A program made the translations under genes and the position numbers. Positions 41,684-45,584 of a stretch of 45,584 nucleotides of DNA are shown piece after piece. Each line of letters starts with the position of its first letter. The stretch's first letter is position 1. The DNA comes from Candidatus Symbiothrix dinenymphae (lineage in GTDB: Bacteria > Bacteroidota > Bacteroidia > Bacteroidales > Azobacteroidaceae), in the NCBI GenBank assembly GCA_001417715.1, contig BBRT01000133.1, positions 1-45,584 on the forward strand, given 5' to 3'. The notes beneath the pieces were generated by a model. It worked only from the letters and a program-made list of their open reading frames with translations, made no database searches and was not told the DNA's origin.

Positions 41684-42874
41684 ATGAAACAGTTATTTGG
41701 TATTTTATTGGCATTTTGCCTTTGTTCATCTACGTTTGCAGTACCTGAAACAGAGGTGGCTGTTGATACGTTCGCGTTCACAACCGTGAAAGAAGTTCCG
41801 ATTACATCGGTCAAAAATCAGGCGAGTTCCGGCACTTGTTGGAGCTTTTCGGGCTTGGGACAGCTTGAAGCCGAGTTGTTGCGTCAAGGGAAAGGCGAAA
41901 CAGACCTGTCGGAAATGTTTGTTGTGTGGCACAATTTTGTCGACAAAGCCCAAAAGTATGTGCGCATGCACGGTACGCTGAATTTTGCGGCGGGAGGTTC
42001 GTTTCAGGACGTTCTCGACTGCATCAAAGATTACGGCATCGTGCCAAATGAGGTCTTGGAAGGGCTGAATTATGGTGAAGAAAAGCACAAGCACAACGAA
42101 TTGGACGATGCCCTGAAGGCTTACCTGAACGTGGTGGTGAAAAATCCGAACAAACGCCTCTCAACAGGATGGCAGGCCGGTTTTGAAGGCATTTTGGATG
42201 CCTATTTGGGAAAACTCCCCGAAAAATTTACCTACAAAGGCAAGGAGTACACCCCCAAAAGTTATGCGCAATCGCTTGGACTGCAACCTGCTGATTATGT
42301 GAGCATTACATCGTTCACGCACCACCCGTTTTACACCGCATTCCCGTTGGAAATTCCGGACAATTGGCGATGGGCAAATTCCTGCAATGTGCCGCTGGAC
42401 GAACTGATGAGCATCATCGACCAGGCGTTAGAAAAGGGCTACACTGTAGCCTGGGCAACGGATGTGAGCGAAAAAGGCTTCACGCGCAAAGGCATAGCCG
42501 TAGTGCCGGACGCCAATGCCACACAGGGCGTTGGCAGCGACCAAGCCCACTGGTTAGGCATATCCCAATCCGAACGCGATTCGCTGGTAAACCTGTTAAA
42601 GGGACCGGTGCCGGAAAAAACAATCACGCAGGCGATGCGTCAGGAGGCATTCGACCGCTACGAAACAACGGACGACCACGGCATGCTCATCTATGGCACA
42701 GCCCAAGACCAAAACGGCACACGCTATTACAAGGTAAAAAATTCGTGGGACACCACAGCCGGCTATGAGGGCAGCTGGTATGCTTCTGTGCCGTTTGTGC
42801 AGTACAAAACGGTCTCGATAGTGGTGCATAAAGACGTGTTGTCGAAAGAGTTGCGAAAAAAGTTGGGTTTGTAA
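41684..42874 (+). CDS. Secreted C1B-type cysteine peptidase (bleomycin hydrolase/PepC-like)
   Basis: 396 residues with a signal peptide ending near TFAVPE. Catalytic residues of the papain clan: oxyanion Gln46 and Cys52 in VKNQASSGTCWSFSGLGQ, His in TTDDHGMLIYGTAQDQ, Asn in YYKVKNSWDT. The insert EMFVVWHNFVDKAQKYVR and GSFQDVLDCIKDYG is typical of aminopeptidase C/bleomycin hydrolase relatives. Unlike cytoplasmic PepC it carries an export signal, common in Bacteroidota. It lies 27 bases after the L,D-transpeptidase gene on the same strand; its stop faces trmD. Confidence 0.92.
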   Translation: MKQLFGILLAFCLCSSTFAVPETEVAVDTFAFTTVKEVPITSVKNQASSGTCWSFSGLGQLEAELLRQGKGETDLSEMFVVWHNFVDKAQKYVRMHGTLNFAAGGSFQDVLDCIKDYGIVPNEVLEGLNYGEEKHKHNELDDALKAYLNVVVKNPNKRLSTGWQAGFEGILDAYLGKLPEKFTYKGKEYTPKSYAQSLGLQPADYVSITSFTHHPFYTAFPLEIPDNWRWANSCNVPLDELMSIIDQALEKGYTVAWATDVSEKGFTRKGIAVVPDANATQGVGSDQAHWLGISQSERDSLVNLLKGPVPEKTITQAMRQEAFDRYETTDDHGMLIYGTAQDQNGTRYYKVKNSWDTTAGYEGSWYASVPFVQYKTVSIVVHKDVLSKELRKKLGL

Positions 42875-42881
42875 AAGAAAA

Positions 42882-43559
42882 TCATCCGAACAAATCGGGG
42901 CGCAGCAGTTTTGTGCGCTCAATGGACTGTTGCAATTCCCAGTTGCGGACGTTGGCTTCGTGACCGGAGAGGAGAATTTCGGGGACTTTCCAGCCATTGT
43001 AATCCGATGGGCGCGTATAGACCGGTGCTGCCAACAGATTGTCTTGAAAGGAGTCGGAGAGTGCCGACTGCTCATCGCCAATGGCACCCGGAATCAGCCT
43101 CACAATAGCATCAGCCATTACTGCGGCAGCTAATTCGCCGCCGGTGAGAACATAATCGCCAATGGAAATTTCGCGTGTAATCAGGTGTTCGCGAATACGG
43201 TAGTCAATGCCTTTGTAGTGTCCGCAGAGGATAATCAGATTTTGGCAGAGCGATAATTGGTTGGCAATGTGCTGATTAAACGTTTCACCATCGGGGGAGG
43301 TGTAAATCACTTCATCGTAGTTGCGTTCTGCTTTCAGAGCCGTGATAGCACGGTCTATCGGTTCGCATTGCAGCACCATACCTGCCTGTCCGCCAAAGGG
43401 ATAGTCGTCCACGCGGCGGTGTCGCTTGTCCGACGAATAATCGCGCAAATCGTGCAATCGAATGTCCACAAGCCCATTATCCTGCGCCCGCTTCAAAATA
43501 GAGCAGTTGAGAGGACTATCCAGCAATTCCGGCAAAACACTAATGATATCAATGCGCAT
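42882..43559 (-). CDS. trmD: tRNA (guanine37-N1)-methyltransferase
   Basis: 225 residues from [17 protein letters not shown]; the frame's earlier ATG at 43577 lies in a heptamer repeat and is less likely. SPOUT trefoil-knot motifs: [43 protein letters not shown] and [22 protein letters not shown]. It methylates G37 next to the anticodon to prevent frameshifting. The gene lies downstream of the sigma factor gene on the same strand and converges with the C1B peptidase gene (7-base gap). Confidence 0.95.
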   Translation of the reverse strand: MRIDIISVLPELLDSPLNCSILKRAQDNGLVDIRLHDLRDYSSDKRHRRVDDYPFGGQAGMVLQCEPIDRAITALKAERNYDEVIYTSPDGETFNQHIANQLSLCQNLIILCGHYKGIDYRIREHLITREISIGDYVLTGGELAAAVMADAIVRLIPGAIGDEQSALSDSFQDNLLAAPVYTRPSDYNGWKVPEILLSGHEANVRNWELQQSIERTKLLRPDLFG

Positions 43560-43565
43560 AGAAAA

Positions 43566-43579
43566 CTCATAACTCATAA
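43566..43579. repeat. Two copies of the TTATGAG heptamer before trmD
   Basis: CTCATAA twice on the plus strand, the reverse of TTATGAG, in the 20-base gap between the sigma factor stop and the trmD start; third site of the heptamer in the window. Confidence 0.6.
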
Positions 43580-44173
43580 CTAATTCGCCATGAGTTCCAT
43601 CTGCTTCTCGTTCGCCATTTTTCGGATGTTCATGATGGCGTATCGCATCCGTCCCAATGCCGTGTTGATGCTTACGCCGGTCATATCCGCAATTTCTTTG
43701 AAGCTAAAATCCTGATAATAGCGCAGTTGGACAACTTCTTTCTGATTGGCGGGCAGAAATTCGACGAGATGCTGCACATCGGACGTGATTTGGTCGCGCA
43801 CCATCGTGTCTTCAATCGTTTCGTCTGCCAGTCGAAAATCGTTCAGCAAATCGTAGTCATAATCATCGTTAGAGACCGTTTGTTCGTACTTTTGTTGCCT
43901 GAAATGGTCTATAATCAGGTTGTGTGCGATGCGATTTATCCACGCACGGAACTTCCCGTTATCCACATAGCGGTCCTGTTTGATAGTCATAATGGCTTTC
44001 ACAAAAGTTTCCTGAAAGATGTCTTCAGCGAGTTCGCGGTTGCGAACCGTGAAATGGATGTACGAAAAAACTCCGCTCTTGTGCCTGTTAAGCAAGGCAT
44101 CAAAGGCAGCATTTTCGCCGTTTGCATAGGCTCTGACCAACTCTTCGTCGGTCAACTGTGATAATTGCATCAT
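43580..44173 (-). CDS. ECF-type RNA polymerase sigma factor
   Basis: 197 residues. Region 2 is seen in [38 protein letters not shown] and [19 protein letters not shown]; region 4 in [41 protein letters not shown], an HTH. No anti-sigma gene lies beside it. It resembles the sigma-24/SigW-like factors that are single genes in many Bacteroidota. It has a well-formed promoter at 44250-44280 and precedes trmD by 20 bases. Confidence 0.92.
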   Translation of the reverse strand: MMQLSQLTDEELVRAYANGENAAFDALLNRHKSGVFSYIHFTVRNRELAEDIFQETFVKAIMTIKQDRYVDNGKFRAWINRIAHNLIIDHFRQQKYEQTVSNDDYDYDLLNDFRLADETIEDTMVRDQITSDVQHLVEFLPANQKEVVQLRYYQDFSFKEIADMTGVSINTALGRMRYAIMNIRKMANEKQMELMAN

Positions 44174-44249
44174 TGTTTTACTCTTTATTGATTCGAGTAA
44201 TTTTCATCATAAACAAACTATTTACCATTTTTATATTCAAATATCGCGG

Positions 44250-44280
44250 CAAAGGTAAACTTTTTTTTTGAAATAACAAA
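44250..44280 (-). promoter_or_regulatory. Promoter of the ECF sigma gene
   Basis: TACCTTTG at 44250-44257 and TTTG at 44277-44280 on the minus strand with 19 bases between, 76 bases before the start codon. Confidence 0.65.
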
Positions 44281-44369
44281 ATTTTTTATTTATTAGGCTA
44301 AAAAATAATTTCGGGTGCTATGAAAAATATATATTTAATTTGCAATGCCGATAATTAAAACAAAATCAC

Positions 44370-44377
44370 TACCTTTG
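44370..44377 (+). promoter_or_regulatory. -7 promoter box of the methyltransferase gene
   Basis: TACCTTTG on the plus strand, nine bases before the ATG at 44387; the message would be nearly leaderless. It supports that start over the one at 44345. Confidence 0.5.
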
Positions 44378-44386
44378 TTCGAAAAT

Positions 44387-45160
44387 ATGAAAGAGTTAAA
44401 CAAAAAATTAGATGACCCACAAGCATCTCTGAGGCACAGAGATATTATTTTGGGGAAGCCATTCTTGAAGCAAATTTATCAGGAATGGTATCAAGATTTC
44501 ATTCAAACATCGCAATCGGTTAAGAATGAGGGAGATAATAGGGTGGGGGAGACAAATTTGGAAATCGGCTCGGGTGGCGGTTTTTTAAAGTCAGTCTTTC
44601 CGGAAGTGCTCACGTCCGACATCTTGGAACTGCCCGGCGTTGACCTTGTTTGCAATGCCGAAAATCTGCCTTTCGACGACAACTCACTGTCGTGCATCAT
44701 GATGCTAAACACTTTTCACCACATCCCGCGTCCGTATCTCTTTTTAAACGAAGCGCAACGCACATTGAAAAGAGGCGGAAAAATCATCATGATAGAACCG
44801 GCAAACACCCTTTTAAGCCGTTTCATATACCAAAATTTTCATCATGAACCTTTTGATACGAAAGGGGAAATGGAAATCCTTCCGGGAAATCCGTTGAGCA
44901 ATTCCAATCAGGCTTTTCCCTATATTTATTTTGAACGCGAAAAAAATCTTTTCAAAGAAAACTACCCCTTGCTCAAAATCAATGTTATCAAATATCACAC
45001 CCCCTTGCGATATATATTGAGCGGTGGACTTTCACACAAAGCAATGGTCCCCGCCGGATGGTATAAATTCATAAAAGGAGTGGAAACCCTGCTATCTCCA
45101 TTATCCAAAAAGGTGGGACTTTTTTGCACTATTGAAATCGAAAAAATCGGAAATTGTTGA
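44387..45160 (+). CDS. Class I SAM-dependent methyltransferase
   Basis: 257 residues from MKELNKKLDDPQAS. Motif I is NLEIGSGGGFLK (about 64-75), motif II-like SDILELPGVDLVCNAENLPFDDNS, and the LNTFHHIP plus TLKRGGKIIMIEPAN segments mark the Methyltransf_11 type. The substrate is unknown. A further methyltransferase gene follows, and both may belong to a sugar or lipid modification locus continuing past the window; that is inference. Confidence 0.85.
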   Translation: MKELNKKLDDPQASLRHRDIILGKPFLKQIYQEWYQDFIQTSQSVKNEGDNRVGETNLEIGSGGGFLKSVFPEVLTSDILELPGVDLVCNAENLPFDDNSLSCIMMLNTFHHIPRPYLFLNEAQRTLKRGGKIIMIEPANTLLSRFIYQNFHHEPFDTKGEMEILPGNPLSNSNQAFPYIYFEREKNLFKENYPLLKINVIKYHTPLRYILSGGLSHKAMVPAGWYKFIKGVETLLSPLSKKVGLFCTIEIEKIGNC

Positions 45161-45194
45161 TATAAATTGTTCTGTAATTGAGAATAAAAAATCG

Positions 45195-45202
45195 TACCTT
45201 TG
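45195..45202 (+). promoter_or_regulatory. -7 promoter box of the FkbM-like gene
   Basis: TACCTTTG on the plus strand, about 40 bases before the ATG at 45242. Confidence 0.5.
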
Positions 45203-45241
45203 CGCCCGAAATGAGTATAAAATCACAAATTCACATCCGGA

Positions 45242-45584
45242 ATGGAGAATAAAACAGTTGCGATAAAAATTGGGGATTACTTGTATAAGCATTGTTTCGG
45301 TGCTTACAAAATACTGTACCCCATCATGAAGCACTATCAGGATGGTGCCGAAATCAAGTTGATAAAAGCCAATGTCAATTCCGGCGACACCGTGCTGGAC
45401 ATTGGGGCAAACATTGGTTTTGTTACACGGATAATGAGCCGAAGCGTGGGTAAACAGGGCTGTGTTTACGCCTTTGAGCCGGACGAGGTGAACTTCCGGC
45501 ACCTGCAAGCAGCCACCCAATCGCTCAGCAACGTGACCCTCAAGCACGCGGCAGTGAGCAACACCTCCGGCACTATCACCGTCT
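45242..45584 (+). CDS. FkbM-family methyltransferase, N-terminal part (cut by window edge)
   Basis: 114 codons visible from ATG 45242. The SAM-binding motif VNSGDTVLDIGANIGFVTRIMSR and the following VYAFEPDEVNFRHLQAA, NVTLKHAAVSNTSGTITV are characteristic of the FkbM family, which often O-methylates sugars in surface polysaccharides. An ATG at 45211 leads to a short frame with a stop and is rejected. The C-terminal part is outside the window. Confidence 0.85.
   Translation, partial: MENKTVAIKIGDYLYKHCFGAYKILYPIMKHYQDGAEIKLIKANVNSGDTVLDIGANIGFVTRIMSRSVGKQGCVYAFEPDEVNFRHLQAATQSLSNVTLKHAAVSNTSGTITV

Noticed and set aside
42364-42768. 134-codon frame within the C1B peptidase gene
   Set aside because: Shifted-frame shadow; the peptidase frame contains all catalytic motifs.

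Overview
The window reads as accessory-rich chromosome of a Bacteroidota bacterium, probably Bacteroidales-like. The reasons are: many genes are preceded by the phylum's -7 promoter box TAnnTTTG (seen here as TACCTTTG, TATCTTTG or TAACTTTG), sometimes with TTTG 18-21 bases upstream; several secreted proteins end in type IX secretion (T9SS) sorting domains; Shine-Dalgarno sites are mostly absent; and there are many lipoproteins. No rRNA or CRISPR array was seen. One tRNA-Leu(CAA) is present. All functions are read from the sequence alone.

Layout. 1-3300: left edge with a cut IS66 transposase, a ParE-type toxin-antitoxin pair, a DUF4143-type ATPase and a 453-bp inverted-repeat element that separates the ATPase from its likely promoter. 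3300-8235: a small acidic lipoprotein, an OmpA/TPR lipoprotein, etfBA, and greA with a HIT protein. 8235-10340: a remnant T9SS cargo gene beheaded by a miniature element, a beta-barrel lipoprotein, and a field of palindromic repeats. 10340-26141: a large minus-strand Rhs/YD-repeat locus. 26155-30782: a second copy of the barrel protein, two T9SS cargo enzymes (an alpha/beta hydrolase and an HExxH metallopeptidase) and pta. 30814-32715: a zinc-ribbon protein with a histone-H1-like tail, and a Nif3 protein. 32965-33971: a MNT/HEPN pair, a broken copy of its first gene, and the tRNA. 34014-36003: aroB, ybeY, tsaE. 36031-40011: two lipoprotein genes with a shared, palindrome-rich promoter region, a small HTH regulator, and an intact IS4-family element inserted in a repeat. 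40042-45584: ribE, an L,D-transpeptidase, a C1B peptidase, trmD, an ECF sigma factor and two methyltransferases, the last cut by the window edge.

The most interesting part is the Rhs locus. One promoter appears to drive a beta-repeat shaft protein, a short T9SS-tagged protein, a 2093-residue SpvB/FG-GAP/Rhs protein with a zincin-like tip, and a lipoprotein in the immunity position. Downstream lie two orphan Rhs modules that share about 1.3 kb of nearly identical DNA (leader, Rhs core and intergenic repeat). Each has an unrelated tip and its own partner gene. A final pair of immunity-like genes has no toxin. A palindrome-rich repeat follows every toxin/immunity unit, so the locus looks like a cassette array in which tips and immunity genes are swapped by recombination through the shared cores and repeats. 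The second module carries a +1 shift in its leader that removes its normal ATG, as expected for a silent donor cassette.
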